A program made the position numbers and the translations under genes. A stretch of DNA of 64,000 nucleotides from Streptomyces sp. SM11 (GTDB lineage Bacteria > Actinomycetota > Actinomycetes > Streptomycetales > Streptomycetaceae): the NCBI RefSeq assembly GCF_002910905.1, contig NZ_NEUE01000277.1:1-64000 (forward strand). The letters are read 5' to 3'. Below are positions 26,628 through 34,281 of this stretch, piece after piece. Under the pieces are notes generated by a model. It did no database searches, was not told where the DNA came from, and saw only the letters and a list, made by a program, of their open reading frames with translations. Within the stretch, counting starts at the first letter, position 1, and the number at the start of each line of letters is the position of its first letter.

Positions 26628-26767
26628 CCTTCCGCACCGCAGGGCGTGTCCCGGCGGCGGGGAGGCGCCGGGTCCGCCGGTGCGTGGTATTCCGGCGTGA
26701 ACCCGTGGGGACACCTCCCCGGGGACACCTCCCCTTCCCGGGGTCGTCACGCCGAGGAGTCGAGATC

Positions 26768-28105
26768 ATGCCGGCCACACCTTCGGGCACACCCGTCACC
26801 GCACCGCAGGACCCGTACGCGCCGGTCCGCACGCGCGGGTACACGGGGCTGCTGGTGATGGCGGCGCTCCTCGGAGTGCCCGTCTCCGCGGTCGCGTTCG
26901 GCTTCCTCGCCCTGGTCTCGGAGCTCCAGTCACTGACGTACACGGAGCTGCCGAGGGCGATGGGCTTCGAGGAGACGCCGTCGTGGTGGCCAGTCCCGCT
27001 GCTCGGCGCCGCCGGTCTCCTGGTCGGACTCACCGTCCGCCGACTGCCGGGCGGGGGCGGGCACCGGCCTGCGGAGGGGCTGGTGTCCACCGGAGCACCG
27101 GCCCCGGCGGACCTGCCGGGCATCGTTCTCGCGGCGCTGGTCTCCCTGGGCGTGGGTGCCGTGCTCGGCCCGGAGGCGCCCCTGATCGCGCTGGGCGGCG
27201 GGCTGGCCGTCTGGGCTGCGGGCCGCGTCAGGCGGGACCTGGCGCCGGACGGGCGGGCCCTGGTCGGGGCCTCGGGAAGTTTCGCCGCGGTGAGCGCCCT
27301 GCTGGGATCACCGCTGCTGGGCGCGTTCCTGCTGATGGAGGTGTCGGGGCTGGCCGGGCCGATGCTGGGCGTGGTCCTGGTGCCCGGGCTGCTCTCCGCG
27401 GGGATCGGCGCGCTGATCTTCACGGGGCTGGGTTCCTGGACGGGTCTGGGCACCTACTCCCTGACGTTGGGCGAGGTTCCGCCGGCGGCGGCCCCCGGCC
27501 TCGCCGGGTTCGGGTGGGCGCTGGTTCTCGGTGTCGCGGCGGCCTTCGCCGGTGCGGGCATCCGCCGGCTGTCGCTGGCTCTGCAGGAACGCGTGGAGCG
27601 GCGGACGGTGGTGGCCACGGCGGCGATGGGGCTGGTCGTCGGCGCTCTCGCGCTGGTGTACGCCGAGACGTCGGGCAAGGACGCGTCCGAGGTGCTGTAC
27701 TCGGGCGAACACGAGCTGGGCCATCTCCTGTCCGGGAGCGCGGAGTACTCGGTCGGCGCGCTGGTGCTGCTCATCGTCTGCAAGTCGCTCGCCTACTGTG
27801 CCTCGTTGAGCTGTTTCCGGGGCGGTCCCGTCTTCCCCGCGATGTTCGTGGGCGCGGTGGGCGGCATCGCGCTGTCCCATCTGCCGGGGCTGCATCTCAC
27901 CGCGGGGTTCGCGATGGGTATCGGAGCCATGTGCGTGGCGATGCTGCGGCTGCCGATGACGTCGGTGCTCCTGGCGACGCTCCTGCTGGGCAGGGACGGG
28001 CTCACCGTGATGCCCCTGGTGATCGTGGCGGTGGTGGTGGCGTACGTGGTCACGCTCCGGCTGACGCCGGCGCCGGTGGACAGGGCGGGGCCGAAGGAGG
28101 TGTGA
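26768..28105 (+). CDS. ClC-type chloride channel/transporter
   Basis: This 445-aa ClC family anion channel or Cl-/H+ antiporter has about ten to twelve membrane segments. Selectivity-filter motifs are visible: GAVLGPEAPL (the GKxGPxxH region of ClC-ec1, with E as the probable gating glutamate) and CFRGGPVFPAMFVGA (GGxFxP). ASGSFAAVSALLGSPLLGAF resembles the conserved helix that follows the gating Glu. No C-terminal CBS domain is present. ATG 26768 has a GAGGAG site; the frame runs upstream through the DUF2252 relic. It is followed by a GNAT gene 57 bp downstream. Confidence 0.9.
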   Translation: MPATPSGTPVTAPQDPYAPVRTRGYTGLLVMAALLGVPVSAVAFGFLALVSELQSLTYTELPRAMGFEETPSWWPVPLLGAAGLLVGLTVRRLPGGGGHRPAEGLVSTGAPAPADLPGIVLAALVSLGVGAVLGPEAPLIALGGGLAVWAAGRVRRDLAPDGRALVGASGSFAAVSALLGSPLLGAFLLMEVSGLAGPMLGVVLVPGLLSAGIGALIFTGLGSWTGLGTYSLTLGEVPPAAAPGLAGFGWALVLGVAAAFAGAGIRRLSLALQERVERRTVVATAAMGLVVGALALVYAETSGKDASEVLYSGEHELGHLLSGSAEYSVGALVLLIVCKSLAYCASLSCFRGGPVFPAMFVGAVGGIALSHLPGLHLTAGFAMGIGAMCVAMLRLPMTSVLLATLLLGRDGLTVMPLVIVAVVVAYVVTLRLTPAPVDRAGPKEV

Positions 28106-28162
28106 TCGTCTCCGTGGGTTTCCTCCCGGCTCCTGCTCCTGTTTCGTGAAAGGACCCTCCCC

Positions 28163-28687
28163 ATGACCGAGATCGTCCACGTGTCCGCCCCCGAGCTGGT
28201 CACCTACGCCGACGACCTGGCCGGCCTCCTGGTCGAGACCGTCGACGAGGGGTCCTCGGTGGGTTTCCTGGCCCCGCTGGACCGGGAGGCGGCCGCCATC
28301 TGGTGGCGGGAGCGGGCCGCCGCCGTGGAGGCGGGGACCATCGGGATCTGGATCGCGCGGGAGGGCGGGCGGGTCTCCGGAACGATCGCCCTGGTCCGCG
28401 CTCCGCTGCCGAACGCCCGGCACCGCGCGGAGGTCGCCAAGCTGATGGTCCGTCCCTCCGCCCGCGGCCAGGGGCTCGGCGGGGCGCTGCTGGCCGCCGT
28501 CGAGGCGTACGCGGCGACCGAGGGCATCACGCTGCTGATCCTGGACACCGAGAGCGGCAGCCTGGCCGAGCAGGTCTACCGCGGGGCGGGGTGGACGAAG
28601 GTCGGGAGCGTGCCGGGATACGCGGCGGATCCGGCGGGCATCCTCAAGCCGACGACCTTCTACTACAAGGAGCTCGCCGCTCCATGA
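28163..28687 (+). CDS. GNAT family N-acetyltransferase
   Basis: This 174-aa acetyl-CoA-dependent N-acyltransferase has core motifs VAKLMVRPSARGQGLGGALL (strand beta4 and the pyrophosphate loop RGQGLG) and the C-terminal EQVYRGAGWTKVGSVPGY (motif B). Family members with a YKEL-type C-terminus (here FYYKELAAP) are common next to stress genes, but the substrate cannot be named. AAGGA precedes ATG 28163. The stop overlaps an ATGA, and the glutathione peroxidase gene starts 50 bp later, so co-transcription is likely. Confidence 0.9.
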   Translation: MTEIVHVSAPELVTYADDLAGLLVETVDEGSSVGFLAPLDREAAAIWWRERAAAVEAGTIGIWIAREGGRVSGTIALVRAPLPNARHRAEVAKLMVRPSARGQGLGGALLAAVEAYAATEGITLLILDTESGSLAEQVYRGAGWTKVGSVPGYAADPAGILKPTTFYYKELAAP

Positions 28688-28737
28688 GCGGCGGGCGGCA
28701 CAATGTGCACCACCACGCAATGATCAGGGAGAGCTTC

Positions 28738-29226
28738 ATGACGCTGCACGACATTCCGCTGCGCACCCTCACGGGCGAGCCGACCACGCTGGGCGCGTAC
28801 AGCGGCCGGGCCGTCCTGCTGGTGAACGTGGCCTCCAAGTGCGGGCTCACCCCGCAGTACGAGGGCCTGGAGCGGCTGCAGCAGAACTACGGGGACCGGG
28901 GCCTGACCGTGCTCGGCGTCCCGTGCAACCAGTTCGCCGGGCAGGAGCCGGGCAGCGCGGAGGAGATCCAGACCTTCTGCTCGACCACGTACGGAGTCAC
29001 CTTCCCGCTGCTGCAGAAGATCGACGTGAACGGCGCGGACCGGCACCCGCTGTACGTGGAGCTGACGAAGCTGGCGGACGCGGACGGGGAGGCCGGGGAC
29101 GTCCAGTGGAACTTCGAGAAGTTCCTCATCTCGCCGGCCGGTGAGCCGGTGGCCCGGATCCGGCCGCGCTCGGAGCCCGAGGCCACGGAGGTCGTGGCGG
29201 CGATCGAGGCGCAGCTGCCGGCCTGA
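28738..29226 (+). CDS. glutathione peroxidase family thiol peroxidase
   Basis: This 162-aa Cys-type peroxidase reduces hydroperoxides, in bacteria generally with thioredoxin-like donors. Catalytic tetrad motifs are present: VASKCGLTPQY (peroxidatic Cys), PCNQFAGQEPG (Gln) and WNFEKFL (Trp/Asn). The resolving Cys region is FCSTTYGVTFPLL. ATG 28738 has an AGGGAGAG site six bases upstream. An in-frame ATG at 28684 would couple to the previous stop but adds non-conserved residues (HNVHHHA). A perfect 42-bp palindrome follows the stop. Confidence 0.93.
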   Translation: MTLHDIPLRTLTGEPTTLGAYSGRAVLLVNVASKCGLTPQYEGLERLQQNYGDRGLTVLGVPCNQFAGQEPGSAEEIQTFCSTTYGVTFPLLQKIDVNGADRHPLYVELTKLADADGEAGDVQWNFEKFLISPAGEPVARIRPRSEPEATEVVAAIEAQLPA

Positions 29227-29233
29227 GTACGGG

Positions 29234-29275
29234 GAGGGGGGCGGTCCGGGACACGTGTCCCGGACCGCCCCCCTC
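29234..29275. terminator. perfect 42-bp palindrome, bidirectional terminator
   Basis: A 21-bp arm (starting GAGGGGGGCGGTCCGGG at 29234) is followed directly by its exact complement, ending at 29275, with no loop bases. It sits between converging peroxidase and acyl-CoA dehydrogenase genes, where a shared terminator is expected. Confidence 0.8.
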
Positions 29276-29284
29276 CTGTCGCCG

Positions 29285-30550
29285 TCAGCGGATCGGCATG
29301 CCCGAGAGCGTGCGGGCGATCACCAGGCGCTGGATCTCGCTGGTGCCCTCGAAGATGGTGTAGATGGCCGCGTCGCGGTGCATGCGCTCGACCGGGTACT
29401 CGCGGGTGAAGCCGTTGCCGCCGAGGATCTGGATGGCCTGCGCGGTGACGTCCCTGGCGGTCTCGCTCGCGTACAGCTTCGACATGGAGCCCTCGGCCGA
29501 GGTGAACGGCTTTCCGGTGGTGGCCATCCAGGAGGCGCGCCAGACCAGCAGCCGCGCCGCGTCGATGCGGGTGCGCATGTCGGCGAGCTGGAAGGCGATC
29601 CCCTGGTTGTCGATGATCGGGCGGCCGAACTGGCTGCGGGTCTTCGCGTAGTCGAGGGCGACCTCGTAGGCGGCGCGGGCGGTGCCCACGGCCATCGCGC
29701 CGACGGCCGGGCGGGAGGCCTCGAAAGTGGCCATCGCCGCGTTCTTGACCCTCCCCCGGCCTCCGGCCGGGGGGACCCCCACCTCACTCCGTTCGCCACC
29801 GGACTTGGCGCGCTCGTGGGCGCGGGCGAGGCGCTCGTCGAGCTTCTCCTTGCCGCCGAGCAGGCAGTGTCCGGGGACGCGGGCGTCCTCCAGGACCACC
29901 TCGGCGGTGTGGGAGGCGCGGATGCCGTGCTTCTTGAACTTCTGGCCCTGGGAGAGGCCGGGCGTGTTCGGCGGCAGGATGAAGGAGGCGTGGCCCTTGG
30001 AGCCGATGTCGGGGTCGACGACGGCGACGACCACGTGGACGTTGGCTATGCCGCCGTTGGTCGCCCAGGTCTTGGTGCCGTTGAGGACCCACTCGTCCTT
30101 GGCCTCGTCGTAGACGGCCCGGGTGCGCATCGAGGCGACGTCGGATCCGGCGTCGGGCTCGGAGGAGCAGAAGGCGGCGACCTTCACGTCGTCGGCGTCG
30201 CCGTACATCTGCGGGATCCAGGTGCCGATCTGCTCCTCGGTGCCGTTGGCGAGGACGCCGACGGCCGCCAGGCCCGTACCGACGATCGACAGGCCGATGC
30301 CCGCGTCGCCCCAGAAGAGCTCTTCCATGGCCATGGGGATGCCGAGCCCCGTAGGGTCGAAGAACTGCTGGGCGTAGAAGTCGAGCGAGTAGATGCCGAC
30401 CTTGGCCGCTTCCTGGATGACGGGCCAGGGCGTTTCCTCACGCTCGTCCCACTCTGCGGCGGCGGGGCGGATGACATCCACCGCGAAGCCGTGGAGCCAA
30501 TCCCTGACCTGCTTCTGGTCGTCGTTGAGATCGAGCGTGAACTCGGCCAT
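29285..30550 (-). CDS. acyl-CoA dehydrogenase with a small in-frame insert
   Basis: This 421-aa FAD enzyme catalyses alpha,beta-dehydrogenation of acyl-CoA in fatty-acid or branched-chain degradation. Motifs are FCSSEPDAGSDV and the FAD-contacting TKTWATNGG. The catalytic-base region is late in the protein (IYTIFEGTSEIQRL, Glu of FEG/EGTSE), with QILGGNGFTREYPVERMHRD before it. Unusually, residues around ERSEVGVPPAGGRGRVKN interrupt the normally conserved junction before AAMATFEASRP. The underlying DNA (29749-29797) is a G/C palindromic segment that looks inserted but keeps the frame. ATG 30550 has a GGAGGAG site. It is divergent from a TetR gene with a large palindrome between. Confidence 0.93.
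   Translation of the reverse strand: MAEFTLDLNDDQKQVRDWLHGFAVDVIRPAAAEWDEREETPWPVIQEAAKVGIYSLDFYAQQFFDPTGLGIPMAMEELFWGDAGIGLSIVGTGLAAVGVLANGTEEQIGTWIPQMYGDADDVKVAAFCSSEPDAGSDVASMRTRAVYDEAKDEWVLNGTKTWATNGGIANVHVVVAVVDPDIGSKGHASFILPPNTPGLSQGQKFKKHGIRASHTAEVVLEDARVPGHCLLGGKEKLDERLARAHERAKSGGERSEVGVPPAGGRGRVKNAAMATFEASRPAVGAMAVGTARAAYEVALDYAKTRSQFGRPIIDNQGIAFQLADMRTRIDAARLLVWRASWMATTGKPFTSAEGSMSKLYASETARDVTAQAIQILGGNGFTREYPVERMHRDAAIYTIFEGTSEIQRLVIARTLSGMPIR
29749..29797. repeat. palindromic mini-insert inside the acyl-CoA dehydrogenase gene
   Basis: CTCCCCCGGCCTCCGGCCGG runs into GGGGACCCCCACCTCACTCC, forming overlapping GC stems. It encodes VGVPPAGGRG in a place where homologues have a direct junction. 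From memory, near-identical segments recur in other Streptomyces genes and intergenic regions, suggesting a small mobile or REP-like repeat. Copy number elsewhere cannot be checked here. Confidence 0.5.
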
Positions 30551-30585
30551 GTTCTCCTCCAGGCACTGCGGCGGAAACCGTGCGT

Positions 30586-30620
30586 TACTTGCGGTAACAA
30601 CAGTCTGTTACTGGCAAGTA
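30586..30620. promoter_or_regulatory. nested palindrome, probable TetR operator
   Basis: The outer arms TACTTGC (30586-30592) and GCAAGTA (30614-30620) enclose inner arms GTAACA (30594-30599) and TGTTAC (30606-30611), all centred on 30603. It lies 36 bp upstream of the acyl-CoA dehydrogenase start and 115 bp upstream of tetR, so it probably controls both. Confidence 0.65.
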
Positions 30621-30734
30621 GCCACTGTCAACCGCCCCGGAGCCGATCAAGCGGCCTCCCCGTGGAGTGTTACGTTGCGCGGGCGTGCAGAAGCGATGCG
30701 ACGGCATCGCCTGGCCAGGGGTGGGAGAGACGAC

Positions 30735-31397
30735 ATGGAGACCGCACGAAGCGCCGAGCGACAGCGGACCGCGGCCGAGCGCCGTCGCCGCGAGTTGCTG
30801 GAAGCGGCGGACCGGGTGGTACTCAGGGACGGACCGCGGGCCTCGATGAACGCCATCGCGGCCGAGGCCGGGATCACCAAACCCATCCTCTACCGCCATT
30901 TCGGGGACAAGGGCGGCCTCTACCGCGCCCTCGCCAAGCGCCACACCGACGCGCTGCTCAGCGCCCTGCGGGCCGCTCTGGACGCGCCCGCCGACCGGCG
31001 CGAGCGGGTGGAGTCCACGCTCGACACCTATCTCGCCGCGATCGAGGCCCGCCCCCAGGTCTACCGCTTCCTGATGCATCCCGCCGACGGAGCGGCCGCC
31101 GACACCGCCCCCTCCCCCGAGCAGGGCTTCGACGTCGGCCGGCACTCCGCCCCGCTGCTGCGCCGCCTCGGCGAGGAGCTGGGCCAGGTGATCGTCGAGC
31201 GCGTGGACCTGGGCCCGGACAGCGAGCAGATGGCCCGCATCTGGGGGCACGGGATCGTCGGCATGATGCACGCGGCGGGCGACTGGTGGCTCGCCGACCG
31301 GCCCTGCTCCCGTGAACGGCTGGTGAGCAGCCTCGCCGATCTGCTGTGGGGCAGGCTCGAGGATGCGGGCGACCTCCAGGGCGGACCGGGGTTCTGA
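30735..31397 (+). CDS. TetR-family regulator next to acyl-CoA dehydrogenase
   Basis: This 220-aa repressor has an N-terminal TetR helix-turn-helix (about 12-60): RRRELLEAADRVVLRDGPRA, then AEAGITKPILYRHFGDKGGL. The ligand domain is longer and ends in WGRLEDAGD. ATG 30735 follows GGGAGAG; the frame is open well upstream through the intergenic region. The divergent arrangement with an acyl-CoA dehydrogenase and the shared nested palindrome suggest a fatty-acid-metabolism repressor responding to an acyl-CoA or fatty acid. This is inference from context. Confidence 0.9.
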   Translation: METARSAERQRTAAERRRRELLEAADRVVLRDGPRASMNAIAAEAGITKPILYRHFGDKGGLYRALAKRHTDALLSALRAALDAPADRRERVESTLDTYLAAIEARPQVYRFLMHPADGAAADTAPSPEQGFDVGRHSAPLLRRLGEELGQVIVERVDLGPDSEQMARIWGHGIVGMMHAAGDWWLADRPCSRERLVSSLADLLWGRLEDAGDLQGGPGF

Positions 31398-31445
31398 ACG
31401 CTCCGGATGCCGGTCCGGGGTTCCGGGAGCCGGGCCGCGGCAGGC

Positions 31446-31991
31446 TCAGCCCTTGCGCGCCCAGGGTGCGCGCCGCGCCGCGCGCAGTGCCCGGGTACGC
31501 CGCAGCCCGGTCAGCCGGTCGGTGTAGACCGTGCCCTCCAGGTGGTCGCACTCGTGCTGGAGGCACCGGGCGAACCACCCCGTCCCGGCGATCCGGACCG
31601 GCTCGCCGGTCAACGTCAGTCCCTCGACGACGGCGTGGTCGAAGCGTTCCGTGCCCGCTTCCAGGCCGGGAAGTGACAGACAGCCCTCCGGTCCGCGTAC
31701 GGTGAGTCCGTCCGCCTCGACCAGTTCGGGATTGACCACGTGTCCCAGATGGCGGACATCGTCGTCGTCCGGGCAGTCGTAGACGAACACCTTGAGCGGG
31801 ACGCCGATCTGGTTGGCGGCGAGCCCGACACCCTGTGCGGCGTACATCGTGGCGAACATGTCCTCGACCAGCCTCGCGAGCGACGGGCCGAAATCCGTGA
31901 CGTCCTCGCAGGCGCGGTGGAGCAACGGGTCACCGAGCAGACTCATCTCACGGACGAGTCCGGAACTGCCGGGGATCGGGCGGTTTCGCAT
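31446..31991 (-). CDS. def: peptide deformylase
   Basis: This 181-aa metalloenzyme removes the N-terminal formyl group from nascent proteins. All three signatures are present: motif 1 GVGLAANQIG, motif 2 EGCLSLPG (Cys metal ligand) and motif 3 QHECDHLEG (two His ligands and the catalytic Glu). The C-terminal tail is basic (LRRTRALRAARRAPWARKG). ATG 31991 starts the conserved MRNRPIPGSSGLVREMSLLG; the frame is open 33 residues further, but that part overlaps the murT leader and is not family-like. Streptomyces usually carries several def genes and this one is away from fmt, so it may be an accessory copy. It is divergent from murT. Confidence 0.92.
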   Translation of the reverse strand: MRNRPIPGSSGLVREMSLLGDPLLHRACEDVTDFGPSLARLVEDMFATMYAAQGVGLAANQIGVPLKVFVYDCPDDDDVRHLGHVVNPELVEADGLTVRGPEGCLSLPGLEAGTERFDHAVVEGLTLTGEPVRIAGTGWFARCLQHECDHLEGTVYTDRLTGLRRTRALRAARRAPWARKG

Positions 31992-32105
31992 GGCGGCAAG
32001 CGTACGTTCCGCCGGGGCCGGGGAGTTCCCGTGGTGCCGCGGTGCGGTCGCCACGCCGGACATCGATAGGCTGGGCGCGGACCGATGCAAGGAGGATCTA
32101 GGACG

Positions 32106-33344
32106 ATGGCAGGCAACACGGAGCCGTTGTCGCCGCGGGCCAAACTGGCCGTGACGGCGGGCAAGGCCGCGGCGGCGGTGTCACGCGCCGCGGGGCGGGG
32201 CAGCGGATCGGTGATCGGCGGCCGGGTGGCGCTCAAGCTCGACCCCGACCTGCTGGGGCGGCTGGCGCAGCACCTGGACGTGATCCTCGTGTCGGCGACG
32301 AACGGCAAGACGACCACCACACGGCTGATCGCCGAGGCACTGCGGGCCGCCGGGCCCGTCGTGTCGAACGCGCTCGGCGCGAACATGCCCGCGGGCATCA
32401 CCTCGGCGCTGGCCGGCGGCTCGGACGCGAAGTTCGGCGTGATCGAGGTCGACGAGAAGTATCTGGCGGGGGTGGCCCGGGACACCACACCCAAGGCCAT
32501 CGCGCTGCTCAACCTCTCCCGCGACCAGCTGGACCGCGCGGCCGAGACCCGGATGATGGCCGAGCACTGGCGCGAGGGCCTCTCCGGCTCGAAGGCCGTG
32601 ATCATCGCCAACGCCGACGACCCGCTGGTCGTCTGGGCGGCCTCCTCCTCGGCCAATGTGGTGTGGGTGGCGGCCGGTCAGGCGTGGAAGGACGACGCCT
32701 GGTCCTGCCCGTCCTGCGGCGGTGTGATGCAGCGTCCGGGCGACGACTGGTTCTGCGGGCAGTGCGGCTTCCGCCGCCCCGCCCCGAGCTGGGCGCTCAA
32801 CGGCGACTACGTCCTGGACCCGCACGGTTCGGCCTGGCCCATCCACCTCCAGCTGCCGGGCCGCGCGAACAAGGCGAACGCCACCAGCTCCGCTGCCGTC
32901 GCCGCCGTCTTCGGCGTGCCGCCGCAGGTCGCGCTGGAGCGGATGTACCAGGTGCAGGCGGTGGCCGGACGCTACGACGTCGTCACCTTCCAGAACCGTG
33001 AGCTGCGCCTGCTGCTGGCGAAGAACCCGGCCGGCTGGCTGGAGACGTTCTCGCTGATCGACCCGCCGCCGACGCCGGTGATCCTCTCGGTGAACGCCCG
33101 CGGCGCGGACGGCACGGACACCTCCTGGCTGTGGGACGTGGACTACACCCAGCTGGCGGGCCACCCGATCTTCGTGCTCGGCGACCGGAAGCTGGACCTC
33201 GCGGTCCGCCTCGAAGTGGCCGGTCTCGAATTCCGGGTCTGCGAGACGCTCGACGAGGCCGTGCAGTACGCCCCGCCCGGCCGCATCGAGGTCATCGCCA
33301 ACTACACCGCCTTCCAGGATCTGCGCCGTCGTGTCGGCAACTGA
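32106..33344 (+). CDS. murT: MurT subunit of lipid II isoglutaminyl synthase
   Basis: This is the Mur-ligase-like subunit of the MurT/GatD complex, which amidates the D-Glu of peptidoglycan precursor lipid II using ATP and ammonia from GatD. In 412 aa: the ATP motif SATNGKTTTT (P-loop 65-71), ALGANMPAGITSAL and EVDEKYL of the Mur core, then an inserted zinc ribbon with C201, C204, C217 and C220 (CPSCGG ... CGQCG). The C-terminal DUF1727 region carries WLWDVDYTQL, whose Asp belongs to the proposed catalytic set. ATG 32106 follows AAGGAGG; an in-frame ATG at 32085 overlaps the site itself. gatD follows 34 bp downstream. Confidence 0.93.
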   Translation: MAGNTEPLSPRAKLAVTAGKAAAAVSRAAGRGSGSVIGGRVALKLDPDLLGRLAQHLDVILVSATNGKTTTTRLIAEALRAAGPVVSNALGANMPAGITSALAGGSDAKFGVIEVDEKYLAGVARDTTPKAIALLNLSRDQLDRAAETRMMAEHWREGLSGSKAVIIANADDPLVVWAASSSANVVWVAAGQAWKDDAWSCPSCGGVMQRPGDDWFCGQCGFRRPAPSWALNGDYVLDPHGSAWPIHLQLPGRANKANATSSAAVAAVFGVPPQVALERMYQVQAVAGRYDVVTFQNRELRLLLAKNPAGWLETFSLIDPPPTPVILSVNARGADGTDTSWLWDVDYTQLAGHPIFVLGDRKLDLAVRLEVAGLEFRVCETLDEAVQYAPPGRIEVIANYTAFQDLRRRVGN

Positions 33345-33378
33345 CCCCGCCCCCGGCCACCTCCGGAGAGGACGAAGC

Positions 33379-34107
33379 ATGAGCAACAACGGTCTGCGTC
33401 TGGTCTGGGTCTACCCCGACCTGCTCAGCACCTACGGCGACCAGGGCAATGCCCTGGTCGTGGAGCGGCGGGCCCGGCAGCGCGGTCTGGACGTGCAGCG
33501 CGTCGACGTGCGCAGCGACCAGCCGGTGCCGACGTCCGGCGACATCTATCTGATCGGCGGCGGTGAGGACCGGCCGCAGCGCCTGGCGGCCGAGCGGCTG
33601 CGTCGCGACGGCGGGCTGAGCCGGGCCGCGTCCAACGGCGCGATCATCTTCTCGGTCTGCGCGGGCTACCAGATCCTCGGGCACGAGTTCGTCAACGACC
33701 TCGGCGAGCGCGAGGGCGGTCTCGGTCTGCTCGACGTGGTCTCCACCCGGGGCGAGGGTGCGCGGTGCGTCGGTGACGTACTGGGGGACATCGACCCGCA
33801 GCTCGCGCTGCCGCAACTGACCGGGTTCGAGAACCACCAGGGCGTCACCCATCTCGGCCCGACGGCACGGCCGTTCGCGCGGGTGCAGTTCGGCCGGGGC
33901 AACGGCACCGGGGACGGCACGGAGGGCGCGTACAACGACACGGTCTTCGGGACGTACATGCACGGTCCGGTGCTGGCCCGCAATCCGCAGATCGCCGACC
34001 TGCTGCTCAAGCTGGCCCTCGACGTGAACGCGCTGCCGCCGACCGACGACCGCTGGTACGACGCGCTGCGTTCCGAGCGGATCGCCTCGGCGACACAGCC
34101 CGCCTGA
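33379..34107 (+). CDS. gatD: GatD glutaminase subunit of lipid II isoglutaminyl synthase
   Basis: This 242-aa class I glutamine amidotransferase (CobB/CobQ-like) supplies ammonia to MurT. The nucleophile is C94 in FSVCAGYQ and the base is H195 in TYMHGP. The Cys position equals the residue number I remember for S. aureus GatD (C94). Other motifs are LIGGGEDRPQ and FENHQGVTHLG. ATG 33379 has a GGAGAGG site. It lies 34 bp after murT, clearly one operon, and 175 bp before pfkA. The complex is essential or important for peptidoglycan cross-linking in several Gram-positives. Confidence 0.94.
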   Translation: MSNNGLRLVWVYPDLLSTYGDQGNALVVERRARQRGLDVQRVDVRSDQPVPTSGDIYLIGGGEDRPQRLAAERLRRDGGLSRAASNGAIIFSVCAGYQILGHEFVNDLGEREGGLGLLDVVSTRGEGARCVGDVLGDIDPQLALPQLTGFENHQGVTHLGPTARPFARVQFGRGNGTGDGTEGAYNDTVFGTYMHGPVLARNPQIADLLLKLALDVNALPPTDDRWYDALRSERIASATQPA

Positions 34108-34111
34108 GGCA

Positions 34112-34170
34112 CTTTCCGCTCGCTTGAGCAGTGTCCGCCTGAGCCGTTTTCCGCTCGCCTGAGCGGAGTC
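34112..34170. repeat. imperfect direct repeat upstream of the phosphofructokinase gene
   Basis: CTTTCCGCTCGCTTGAGC (from about 34112) recurs as TTTTCCGCTCGCCTGAGC (from about 34146), each followed by GTGTCC or GGAGTCC. It could be a duplicated regulatory site or a small duplication in the 174-bp gatD-pfkA gap. Confidence 0.5.
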
Positions 34171-34281
34171 CAGCAGGCGGACGGCCGGTTCGGTCCCGCC
34201 ACCCTGCGCCGGTAGGGTGGCGGGGATCCAACCGGACGACGTGGTCCGGTCGTCGACCCACGTTGCAAAGGTTCCCGGGCC

